A stretch of DNA of 64,000 nt from Candidatus Pseudoruminococcus merdavium (GTDB taxonomy: Bacteria > Bacillota > Clostridia > Oscillospirales > Ruminococcaceae), in NCBI GenBank assembly GCA_904419745.1, contig CAJFSS010000003.1, positions 62,001 to 126,000 on the forward strand, read 5' to 3'. Below the pieces are notes generated by a model. The model worked only from the letters and a program-made list of their open reading frames with translations. It made no database searches and had not been told where the DNA came from. This document shows, piece by piece, positions 17,187 through 24,192 of the stretch. The first letter of the stretch is position 1. Every line of letters starts with the position of its first letter. The position numbers were made by a program, and so were the translations under genes.

Positions 17187-18725
17187 ATGAATAAGAAGAG
17201 AATGATTATCAATTTGTTTGCCAGCCTAGTATCGTTTGGCGTCAGTATGGGGATTAGCTTTTTCCTAACCCCATATTTGACAGAGGTACTCGGAACAGAA
17301 GCCTACGGTTATATTGGGCTGGCAAACAACTTTGTCAGTTATGCCTCTATTGTCACAGTTGCGCTCAATTCCATGGCGGGCAGGTTTATTACTATTGAAA
17401 TCCATCGGGGAAATCAGCAGAAAGCGGATGAATATTTTAACTCCATTTTATTGTCCAATGTATTTTTGTCCGTTGTGATTTCTTTGATATCTCTAATTAT
17501 TATCTTGAATATCCAGACTTTACTAAAGGTGTCCGATCGCCTTGTTCAGGATGTTCAGATCACTTTTGCAGTTGCGTTTTTAAACTTTGTTTTTACCGTG
17601 GTTACGGCGGTGTTTACGGTGGCCCCCTTTGCGAGAAACCGACTGGATGTCCAGTCGATTCGAACCATTTTAGGGAACCTGATCAAACTAATCGTAACCC
17701 TGGGGTTGATTGCCTTCTTTACACCCAAAATCTACTATATCAGTATTGGTGTGTTGGCTTGTTCTGTCTTTATGGCGGGCGCAGATATTTTCCTTACCAA
17801 AAAAATGCTTCCAGAAGTCAAGGTAAATCCACGCCATTTTAATTTTCAGGCAGTGAAAGAGGTTCTTTCCGCTGGCATTTGGAACTCACTTAACAGTCTC
17901 AGTTATGTATTGCTTATGGGGTTAGATCTGTTGTTGGCGAACCTTTTCGTGGGAGAAACGGCAATGGGAATGCTGTCTATTGCTAAAACAATCCCAACGG
18001 CTTTACAATCTCTGATTGTGGCGATTTCTGGTATTTTTACTCCGCAGTTTACCATTCTATATGCAAAAAAACAGGGGAAAGAATTAGTTTCGAGTGTGAA
18101 ATACTCGATTAAGGTCTTATCCTTGATCATGACTGTGCCGATTGCAGGCCTTATCATATTTGGAACGGATTTCTATCATCTTTGGCTTCCAGGAAAGACA
18201 GCGGCGGAAATACAGACCATCCAGATCCTCTCCCTGATGACTCTGGTTCCTAAGCTTGTGAGCGCTTATATTGACAGCTTGTATGCGATTAATACCGTAA
18301 CGAACCATTTGAAAGTCCCCGTGCTGGTGAATTTAGGACTGGGTGTTGCCAATACCGTCTTGGTGTTGATCCTGCTCAAGACAACTTCTCTGGGCGTTTA
18401 TGGCATCGCAATTGCCAATGCAATTATGTTGTTCTTAAAAGTGGTTTTCTTTGTCCCCAGTTATGCTGCCAGTAATTTGGGGCAAAAACTCACTATCTTT
18501 TACCCTGCCTTTTTCCGGGCAGTTATCAGCAGCGTTCTAATTATGGTGCTGTTTGCATTTTTGGGTAATTTCTTTGTAATTGACAGCTGGCTTGATTTGA
18601 TTTTGGTGGCCCTCGGATGCGGCGTTGTCGGTTATTTATTCAACATCCTGATTTTGCTCACCCGGCAGGAAAGAAAAGAGTTCTTTGCAAAGATAAAAAA
18701 TAAACTCCATCCGTCCTCCTCATGA
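17187..18725 (+). CDS. Wzx-like oligosaccharide flippase
   Basis: This MOP-superfamily membrane protein has about 512 residues and 12-14 hydrophobic segments, beginning MIINLFASLVSFGVSMGISF. The block PYLTEVLGTEAYGYIGLANN and later GLDLLLANLFVGETAMG are typical of polysaccharide flippases. It should move undecaprenyl-linked repeat units outward for the Wzy-like protein. ATG 17187 is preferred because the membrane helix follows immediately and GGTGG lies upstream; in-frame ATG 17157 is possible but its poly-G is too close. It follows the GT2 gene directly. Confidence 0.88.
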   Translation: MNKKRMIINLFASLVSFGVSMGISFFLTPYLTEVLGTEAYGYIGLANNFVSYASIVTVALNSMAGRFITIEIHRGNQQKADEYFNSILLSNVFLSVVISLISLIIILNIQTLLKVSDRLVQDVQITFAVAFLNFVFTVVTAVFTVAPFARNRLDVQSIRTILGNLIKLIVTLGLIAFFTPKIYYISIGVLACSVFMAGADIFLTKKMLPEVKVNPRHFNFQAVKEVLSAGIWNSLNSLSYVLLMGLDLLLANLFVGETAMGMLSIAKTIPTALQSLIVAISGIFTPQFTILYAKKQGKELVSSVKYSIKVLSLIMTVPIAGLIIFGTDFYHLWLPGKTAAEIQTIQILSLMTLVPKLVSAYIDSLYAINTVTNHLKVPVLVNLGLGVANTVLVLILLKTTSLGVYGIAIANAIMLFLKVVFFVPSYAASNLGQKLTIFYPAFFRAVISSVLIMVLFAFLGNFFVIDSWLDLILVALGCGVVGYLFNILILLTRQERKEFFAKIKNKLHPSSS

Positions 18726-18758
18726 GAAGGGGAGCTATGAAATGGAATAGGTGATAAC

Positions 18759-19967
18759 ATGTCATATTTTACGACCAAAGACCCTGCTGAGTGTTGCGGG
18801 TGTGGAGCCTGTTATCAGGTGTGTCCAAAGCAGTGTATTTCCATGCAGCCGGATAAAAAGGGATTTCTCTATCCGGTGATTGATCAAACAGAATGTATTC
18901 ACTGCCATCTCTGTGAAAAAGTTTGTCCAGAAGATCCTACTGTTCGGGCAAAAGGAACTGGACAACCGGAGTTATTTGGTGCGGTGCACCGTGAGCAGCA
19001 GGTTTTGATGCAAAGTGCCTCCGGGGGTGCTTTCCCTGCAATTGTGCAGTCCTTTTGTGATGAGGATTCTGTTATTTTCGGTGTCCAGTATGACGAGAAC
19101 ATGAGAGTCTGCCACAGCTATGTGATAGGGAAAGATGCAATTGGCAAGTTTAAAAAGTCAAAATATGTACAAAGCGATACGGGAAAGACATTCCGCCAGG
19201 CAAAAGAGTTTTTGGAACAGGGAAAAAAAGTCCTCTTTACGGGAACTCCTTGCCAGATATCGGGGTTGAAAGCGTTTTTGCGTAAGGATTATGAAAACCT
19301 GTTAACTGTGGACCTGATTTGTCATGGAGTAGCGAGCCCCGCCTTGTTTGCTGATTATATTGCATTGATCGAGAAAAAATATCATAAAAAAGTGGTCTGG
19401 GCTGATATGAGGACGAAAGAGAAAGTACGGGGAAACTGGGTCCTCATGAACCTGAGTACTGCGCTTGAGGACAGTTCTGTCCGTTTTCATCCGCTGTCCA
19501 CCGCCTTTCTTGGAATTTATTTGAAAAATATCGGATATCGCGACGCCTGTTTTTCCTGCCCTTTTTATCAAATACCAAGAGTATCAGATTTTACGATTGG
19601 TGACTTGTGGGGAGCTGAGAATTTCGCCCCGGAAATGACGGATGGGCGTGGAATCTCCCTAATTCTTCTAAATTCAGAAAAGGGGAAACGTCTTTTCCCT
19701 GAAATTCAAAAATGGATGGAAACAAAACCGGTTTCCCTTGAAAACGCTGTCAAACAGAATCCTAATCTGATCCGCGCAACGACCCGGAAACCCCAGGAAG
19801 ATGCTTTTTGGGAGATGAGAAAATCCCAGCCTGTGGAAAAAGTGCTTCGGTACTATGGATTGCCTCCCCGCTCTGTTCGGATCAAACAATCCATAAAGGG
19901 AGTCATCTCTATGCTGCTCCCTGAAAAAACAAAAACTTTTATTAAGAAAAAAATTCTCAAACGTTAG
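18759..19967 (+). CDS. 4Fe-4S / F420-hydrogenase beta-subunit-like protein of the polysaccharide locus
   Basis: This 402-residue protein has two ferredoxin-type clusters at the N-terminus: CCGCGACYQVCPKQC near residues 13-27 and CIHCHLCEKVCPED near 46-59. A Coenzyme F420 hydrogenase/dehydrogenase beta-subunit domain follows (SGGAFPAIVQSF; GTPCQISGLKAFL; DLICHGVASP). Members are repeatedly found beside polysaccharide pyruvyl transferases in EPS loci, as here, but their reaction is not established. Use of F420 itself is not implied. The next gene starts 17 bases after the stop, so the two are almost certainly co-expressed. Confidence 0.87.
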   Translation: MSYFTTKDPAECCGCGACYQVCPKQCISMQPDKKGFLYPVIDQTECIHCHLCEKVCPEDPTVRAKGTGQPELFGAVHREQQVLMQSASGGAFPAIVQSFCDEDSVIFGVQYDENMRVCHSYVIGKDAIGKFKKSKYVQSDTGKTFRQAKEFLEQGKKVLFTGTPCQISGLKAFLRKDYENLLTVDLICHGVASPALFADYIALIEKKYHKKVVWADMRTKEKVRGNWVLMNLSTALEDSSVRFHPLSTAFLGIYLKNIGYRDACFSCPFYQIPRVSDFTIGDLWGAENFAPEMTDGRGISLILLNSEKGKRLFPEIQKWMETKPVSLENAVKQNPNLIRATTRKPQEDAFWEMRKSQPVEKVLRYYGLPPRSVRIKQSIKGVISMLLPEKTKTFIKKKILKR

Positions 19968-19983
19968 AATGCGAGGAAACAAT

Positions 19984-21117
19984 ATGCAAGGGAAACCAAA
20001 TGTGGGGATTTTATCGATGCAGCGGGTACAGAACAGCGGTTCTTTTTTACAGGCCTATGGTCTGCAGCATGCTTTGCAGGGACTCGGTTGTCAAACGCAG
20101 TTTGTGGATTTTCATTTGCAGGAGCCTTCTGGATTTAAGCAGAAATTGAAATCCTCCCATCCGGGACTATGGGGGGCGGTTCGTCAGGCAAAATCTGTCC
20201 TGCAAGGCCAAAATCGACCAGCACGGGAAACCATCCGCCTGTCAGATGCCTTTGAACATCAGTATGACAGCGAATTTTTCCCCTTGTTGTCCTCGCAGCG
20301 GGATTTCAATTTCGCCCCGGCTTTGGACTTGTTGGTTATCGGCAGCGATGAAGTATTCAACTGTGCCCAGTATGCAGATGCCGGAAAGCAAATCCCCTGG
20401 GAACTGTACGGAGAAGGGAATAGGGCAAAACGGCTAATTTCCTATGCGGCCAGCTTTGGGGCGACTACCCTGGAAGATTTGGAGCGCCTTGGTATCCGGG
20501 AAAAAGCAGCGAAGCTGTTAAATAGTTTTTCTGCGCTCTCCGTCCGGGATGATAATTCTTCCGAAATTGTACAGGTGCTGACAGGAAAAACTCCTCAACT
20601 TCATATTGATCCGGTTCTGCTGTATCCATTTTCAGAAATTCTCTTGGAAAAACCGGAGCCATTTGACTATATTCTCGTCTATGCCTATAATAACCGGTTG
20701 CGTGCAGAGGAGGCAGAGCAAATACAGGCCTTTGCGAAAAGGCACGGGAAACGCCTGCTATGTGTCAATAATTTTCAGGACTTCTGCGAGGAAAAACGGG
20801 TTGCTTCGCCATTGAAAGTTCTTTCCTATTTCCGGTTTGCGGATTATGTGATTACAGATACTTTCCATGGCAGTGTACTTTCTATCAAATATCATCGCCC
20901 GTTTGGGGCGTTCATCCGGACTTCCAATCGGCAGAAAATGAGCTTTTTGCTCCATCAGTTTGGCTTGGATTCTCGGAAGGTGGAAGAGCCGGAGACACTT
21001 GCTAAAATTCTGGAAACACCAATCTCTTATCAGCCTGTCGATGAAATATTGCTGAAAAAACAGGGGCAGGCTTTGGAATATCTTTCCCGGTGCCTGGAGA
21101 GAATTTCGCCGCAATAA
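19984..21117 (+). CDS. Polysaccharide pyruvyl transferase family protein
   Basis: The 377-residue protein is of the CsaB/WcaK type, which transfers pyruvate from phosphoenolpyruvate to a sugar to form a ketal. Family blocks are NSGSFLQAYGLQHALQ near residues 16-31, LLVIGSDEVFNC, and the late YVITDTFHGSVLSIKYHRPF. ATG 19984 is chosen over ATG 19969 because GAGGA lies six bases before it. It is the last gene of the locus and is followed by a strong terminator. Pyruvylation would add negative charge to the surface polymer, a common anchor for SLH-domain proteins in Gram-positives; its role here is inference. Confidence 0.88.
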   Translation: MQGKPNVGILSMQRVQNSGSFLQAYGLQHALQGLGCQTQFVDFHLQEPSGFKQKLKSSHPGLWGAVRQAKSVLQGQNRPARETIRLSDAFEHQYDSEFFPLLSSQRDFNFAPALDLLVIGSDEVFNCAQYADAGKQIPWELYGEGNRAKRLISYAASFGATTLEDLERLGIREKAAKLLNSFSALSVRDDNSSEIVQVLTGKTPQLHIDPVLLYPFSEILLEKPEPFDYILVYAYNNRLRAEEAEQIQAFAKRHGKRLLCVNNFQDFCEEKRVASPLKVLSYFRFADYVITDTFHGSVLSIKYHRPFGAFIRTSNRQKMSFLLHQFGLDSRKVEEPETLAKILETPISYQPVDEILLKKQGQALEYLSRCLERISPQ

Positions 21118-21162
21118 AAAATTGCAAAAGCCTGCCATATGCCCTTTGCAAAATAAAAGTTC

Positions 21163-21206
21163 AACAGCCGTACTGGAAAATTTGATTCCGGTACGGCTGT
21201 TTTTTC
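21163..21206 (+). terminator. Terminator of the polysaccharide operon
   Basis: A 15-bp stem (AACAGCCGTACTGGA with TCCGGTACGGCTGTT, one G-T pair) is followed by six T. Confidence 0.95.
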
Positions 21207-21224
21207 GTTTGTTTATTATTGGAA

Positions 21225-21253
21225 TTGACAGATTTTCATAAAACAGATATACT
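21225..21253 (+). promoter_or_regulatory. Promoter of the DUF6530-like gene
   Basis: TTGACA (21225-21230) and TATACT (21248-21253) are exactly 17 bases apart. The -10 box overlaps the first operator palindrome. Confidence 0.88.
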
Positions 21254-21278
21254 AATTTAGTAATTTACTAATTTAGTA
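21250..21278. promoter_or_regulatory. Tandem palindromic operator (2 x 13 bp)
   Basis: The palindrome TACTAATTTAGTA occurs at 21250-21262 and again at 21266-21278, separated by ATT, giving a 16-bp period. Each copy is a perfect palindrome around a central T. Position over the -10 box and start point suggests repression by a dimeric regulator, not identified in this window. Confidence 0.8.
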
Positions 21279-21294
21279 TTTTGGAGGGCTATCT

Positions 21295-21792
21295 GTGAAT
21301 ATTCCAACATCGCTTAAGCATAAACCGGTTATCGTTGTGGAGGATTATGATCATATTGATGGAAGGAATGCCTATCATACGGATGCCAAAGGGATTTCTC
21401 TGGGGCTTGCCCAGTGGAATGATCGTGGCAAGGTTGACATTTCCGCCAAAGTCTGGCGTTACACGGGGAATAAATGGTCGCGCCAGTCGGAGGAATTGCC
21501 GATTCATCGCGTAATTGACTTGGCAATCCTGATTTGCCGGGCAAAACAGCATTTCCAGGATGCCTACCGATATGAAAAACTGTATGACCCGGATCATACA
21601 GTGCTTGACCGTATAGGTTTACAAGGAGATGCCATGACCGTAAAAGTCTGTACTGAAAACGAGCATATAGACGAAGATATCGGGCTTTTTTCTCAGGCCC
21701 TGTCCACGGATGATGAACTGTTGAGTGAACGTCTGCACTTACTAGCAAATTTACTCAAGGATATGGGCTATGGAATGAGAAAGGAGAAATAA
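21295..21792 (+). CDS. DUF6530-like protein of unknown function
   Basis: The product has 165 residues with no membrane segment or signal peptide. It is rich in charged and aromatic residues; strongly patterned stretches are GISLGLAQWNDRGKVDISAKVW and LPIHRVIDLAILICRAKQHF. I recall this as a conserved bacterial family (DUF6530) but know no function. GTG 21295 has GGAGGG at 21282-21287. It is monocistronic: its own promoter and tandem operator lie upstream and a terminator follows at 21804. This tight, isolated control suggests a conditional cytoplasmic role. Confidence 0.7.
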   Translation: MNIPTSLKHKPVIVVEDYDHIDGRNAYHTDAKGISLGLAQWNDRGKVDISAKVWRYTGNKWSRQSEELPIHRVIDLAILICRAKQHFQDAYRYEKLYDPDHTVLDRIGLQGDAMTVKVCTENEHIDEDIGLFSQALSTDDELLSERLHLLANLLKDMGYGMRKEK

Positions 21793-21803
21793 GGAAAAAG
21801 GTG

Positions 21804-21831
21804 CACCGGTTGAACTCCGGTGTATTTTTTT
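21804..21831 (+). terminator. Terminator after the DUF6530-like gene
   Basis: CACCGG(ttgaact)CCGGTG is followed by TAT and a T-run. Confidence 0.88.
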
Positions 21832-21939
21832 ACAAATAATATAATTGTTTATATATATTACATATCGTATCAAAGTTTTTAAAAAAAGTGGGAACCAAAT
21901 CCGGTTTCATAACCAAGTTAGGGTGTAGGCAGAAAGGAG

Positions 21940-22470
21940 GTGGCCGCTCTGAGAACACAGGAGATTGAAAAGCTCATAGAATTGGTGGGCGCAGATGTCT
22001 ACCGTTTTTGCCTGCGTATGACACAGTGCCAGGCGGATGCGGAGGATCTGTACCAGCAGACCTTTTTGAAACTTTGTGAGATGAAAAAAGAGATCGACTG
22101 GGCGGATAACCCGCGGTCGTTTGTGCTGTCCGTTGCAGCTCTCACAGAAAAAAGCAACCGCAGGCGGTATGCCAGACGGCAGAGACTGGCCCCTCAGGTC
22201 GGCATTCCGGAGGATTTTGATCTTGCTGAGGATACTTTTAGTACAGAAGGCATTATTTTAAACAAAGAGGAGCAGTTGGCTGTCCGTAGGGCAGTGAACG
22301 CACTGGAAGAGAGACTAAAAACCTCGGTCGTGCTCTATTACACGCTGGAAATGCCGGTGGAGGAAATCGCCGAGACACTGAATATCCCGGTTGGGACAGT
22401 CAAAAGCCGTCTGTATAAAGCGCGCAAAAAACTGATGAAACGATTGGAGGAATGGGGATATGCAGGATAG
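21940..22470 (+). CDS. RNA polymerase sigma-70 family (ECF-type) sigma factor
   Basis: This 176-residue protein has sigma region 2 (GADVYRFCLRMTQCQADAEDLYQQTFLKL) and region 4 (ALEERLKTSVVLYYTLEMPVEEIAETLNIPVGTVKSRLYKARKKL). It lacks regions 1 and 3, as ECF factors do. The start is odd: GTG 21940 directly abuts and overlaps AGGAGG (21935-21940), whereas CTG 21949 in the same frame is eight bases from it. A rare CTG start is therefore possible. The downstream gene overlaps the end by 11 bases and is a likely membrane anti-sigma partner. Target genes are unknown. Confidence 0.85.
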   Translation: MAALRTQEIEKLIELVGADVYRFCLRMTQCQADAEDLYQQTFLKLCEMKKEIDWADNPRSFVLSVAALTEKSNRRRYARRQRLAPQVGIPEDFDLAEDTFSTEGIILNKEEQLAVRRAVNALEERLKTSVVLYYTLEMPVEEIAETLNIPVGTVKSRLYKARKKLMKRLEEWGYAG

Positions 22471-22819
22471 GAAAGAAAAACTGGAACAAATGCTCAGGCA
22501 ATCGCTTAAAACACAAAAGGCTCCTTCCGAACTCCTTCAGACAAAAGTCCTCTGTGCTGTGAGGAACCGGGTAGGAGAACGAGGTGGAAAGAAATTTTCT
22601 TTGTGGTTTCTTCCCATGCTGTTTAATTCCGTTTTCTTTTTGGCCGTTTTTGTGGGGATATGGGTGTTTTTCCCTTATACCGTGGTTTCAAGAGTGCTCA
22701 TGGCTTTATGCCTGTATCTGGTAGCGGCCGGGATCTTACTGACCGTTGCAGGGCTGCAGTTTGCAGATTTAAAAGAGAAGGCAATCATTGAGGTCAAACG
22801 AAAAGGAGAGGGTTTCTGA
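22460..22819 (+). CDS. Small two-helix membrane protein, candidate anti-sigma factor
   Basis: The 119-residue protein has a charged N-terminal cytoplasmic part of about 45 residues, membrane helices near 47-70 and 77-100, and a short charged tail. No HXXXCXXC zinc anti-sigma motif is present. The function is inferred only from position: it overlaps the sigma gene by 11 bases and shares a TGATG junction with the next gene. It could equally be an unrelated membrane component of the regulon. Confidence 0.55.
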   Translation: MQDRKEKLEQMLRQSLKTQKAPSELLQTKVLCAVRNRVGERGGKKFSLWFLPMLFNSVFFLAVFVGIWVFFPYTVVSRVLMALCLYLVAAGILLTVAGLQFADLKEKAIIEVKRKGEGF

Positions 22820-23577
22820 TGGTAAATGTATCGACAGTATTGCTGATTGTCTTATTGGCGATGATCTTGGGAGTAGCCGCCCTGGTGTGCTTGTGTGTAT
22901 GGATCTACCGGGACTGTAAACAACGGGGAGGGAATGCGGTGCTCTGGGTCATTATCTGTATTGCGGCTTCCCCGGTAATCGGGCTCATTCTGTACCTAGT
23001 CGCAGGCAGAAGGGAAATCCGCGTTCCCTGTCAAAACTGCGGGGCAATGATTGAAAACCGTGCGGTATTCTGTGAATTTTGTGGGACCCGTCAGGAACCC
23101 GGAAGGATACCATCTGATTTTGGAAAACAACGTGGAAAATACGGCGCTTTGATTGCAGCGGCAGTGTGTTTTGCCTGTATGATCATCTTGATGATTGGTG
23201 CAGTTGTAGTGGCAATTTCTTCGCCGCAACTGCTCGACGATCTCCATCTCAATACCGGGTATACCGTCGGGAGTATTACGACAGGTGGGAGTGAGGATTG
23301 GCATGTACGCTACTCCACAGCAAGTGATGGATATCGGTATTATAAGACTCTAACGCTGGAAGATCCTTCTCGGCAGCAGCTCTCCATCCAGGTGGACTGC
23401 GAGGAAAGTGGGCTCGTCCTGTATCTTAGACAGGGAGAATATGAGGAGCAGTTGGAAATCAGCAGCTTCTCTGCTCCGTACCACTACACCTTGGACGGTT
23501 TTAAGGGGGGAAAACTGGAACTTTGCCTGGAAGTGCAGGGAGCTAAAAATACAAAATGTGATATTTCCCTATGGTAA
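22819..23577 (+). CDS. Zinc-ribbon membrane protein of the sigma operon
   Basis: The 252-residue protein is not matched to a named function. Two N-terminal hydrophobic helices (about residues 7-29 and 41-61) are followed by a cytoplasmic zinc ribbon with Cys 71, 74, 85 and 88 (CQNC...CEFC). A third helix lies near 110-134, and then an extracytoplasmic domain of about 115 residues (VRYSTASDGYRYYKTLTLED). The layout suggests a sensor linking an outside signal to the cytoplasm, consistent with its place behind a sigma factor; that is inference. ATG 22819 overlaps the preceding stop by one base. Confidence 0.6.
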   Translation: MVNVSTVLLIVLLAMILGVAALVCLCVWIYRDCKQRGGNAVLWVIICIAASPVIGLILYLVAGRREIRVPCQNCGAMIENRAVFCEFCGTRQEPGRIPSDFGKQRGKYGALIAAAVCFACMIILMIGAVVVAISSPQLLDDLHLNTGYTVGSITTGGSEDWHVRYSTASDGYRYYKTLTLEDPSRQQLSIQVDCEESGLVLYLRQGEYEEQLEISSFSAPYHYTLDGFKGGKLELCLEVQGAKNTKCDISLW

Positions 23578-23592
23578 ATACCATTTGTAATG

Positions 23593-23636
23593 AAATATCT
23601 GTCGGACAAAGTCTGTTATGTCCGGCAGATATTTTT
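23593..23636 (+). terminator. Terminator of the sigma-factor operon
   Basis: A 16-bp stem (AAATATCTGTCGGACA with TGTCCGGCAGATATTT, one G-T pair) has a 10-base loop and a T-run. Confidence 0.92.
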
Positions 23637-23930
23637 CTATCAAAAAAATTTGCTTTTGGAAATTTATAATTTTGAAAATTTAAGAAAAAACTCTTTTGTT
23701 CTTTGTGATTTTATTGGAAATAGTTTTCACATCATTGTGGAAAGTAGGGGACAGATTTTTATAAAATGTATAAATTAACTAATTATAAAAGAAATATAGA
23801 GTATAACAATGATTTTATAAGAAAATAAAAGATAATCGTATGATAAATTAGATTAGAACTTTGAAAAAGCCCTTTTTTAATTGAGAAAAAATGTTTGAAT
23901 GTAGAATTTTTAGAAACTTTCTTATATAAA
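23637..23930. other. AT-rich intergenic stretch without a supported gene
   Basis: These roughly 290 bases are strongly AT-rich. A short open frame at 23590-23778 starts inside the terminator and lacks a ribosome site. I see no further gene or repeat. Confidence 0.6.
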
Positions 23931-23959
23931 TTGCCAAAGTTTTTGAATTGTGATATGAT
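23931..23959 (+). promoter_or_regulatory. Promoter of a candidate small RNA
   Basis: TTGCCA (23931-23936) and TATGAT (23954-23959) are 17 bases apart. The predicted start is near A 23966, with no ribosome site or open frame behind it. Confidence 0.7.
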
Positions 23960-23965
23960 TAAACC

Positions 23966-24138
23966 ATCGGAAGAGAAATATCTTCCAGGGTCTTGTCCTT
24001 CACCCAGGGGATAAGACGCGGGACATTCCAAGTTCAAAACAGGTGCAGATGTTTTGAACCTCATTATGATTGAAAAGACATAACAATAAGACAAAAAAGC
24101 AAAGAGCACAGGTATTGCCTGTGCTCTTTGCTTTTTTG
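23966..24138 (+). ncRNA. Candidate ~172-nt small RNA, family unrecognised
   Basis: The interval runs from a vegetative-type promoter to a strong terminator and has no coding frame. It contains three hairpins: GGAAGA/TCTTCC at 23969-23986, a 10-pair stem at 23991-24016 including G-U pairs, and GTTCAAAAC/GTTTTGAAC (9 bp, perfect) at 24032-24059. Single-stranded GACGCGGGACATTCC lies between hairpins 2 and 3. It does not have the rod shape of 6S RNA or the SRP tetraloop region, and I match it to no riboswitch. It is convergent with spoIIE. Confidence 0.62.
24093..24138. terminator. Bidirectional terminator between the small RNA and spoIIE
   Basis: AAAAAAGCAAAGAGCACAGG and its complement surround the loop TATTG, giving A/T tails on both strands. 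It should stop the small RNA on the plus strand and spoIIE on the minus strand. Confidence 0.93.
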
Positions 24139-24192
24139 CATGGGGTGCTGTATTTAAAAAACGCGAATCGCAGTGGGATAATAATCGACCAT

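Noticed and set aside
18759..19967. True F420-dependent hydrogenase
   Set aside because: No hydrogenase alpha or gamma genes and the context is polysaccharide synthesis; only the domain family is shared.
23590..23778. 62-codon plus-strand frame after the sigma operon
   Set aside because: It starts inside the terminator stem, is rich in AT-driven Phe/Asn/Lys codons and has no ribosome site.
23966..24138. Small RNA as 6S RNA, SRP RNA or a known riboswitch
   Set aside because: The ends do not pair into a rod as in 6S, the SRP GGAA-type loop is missing, and no downstream gene on the same strand could be controlled.
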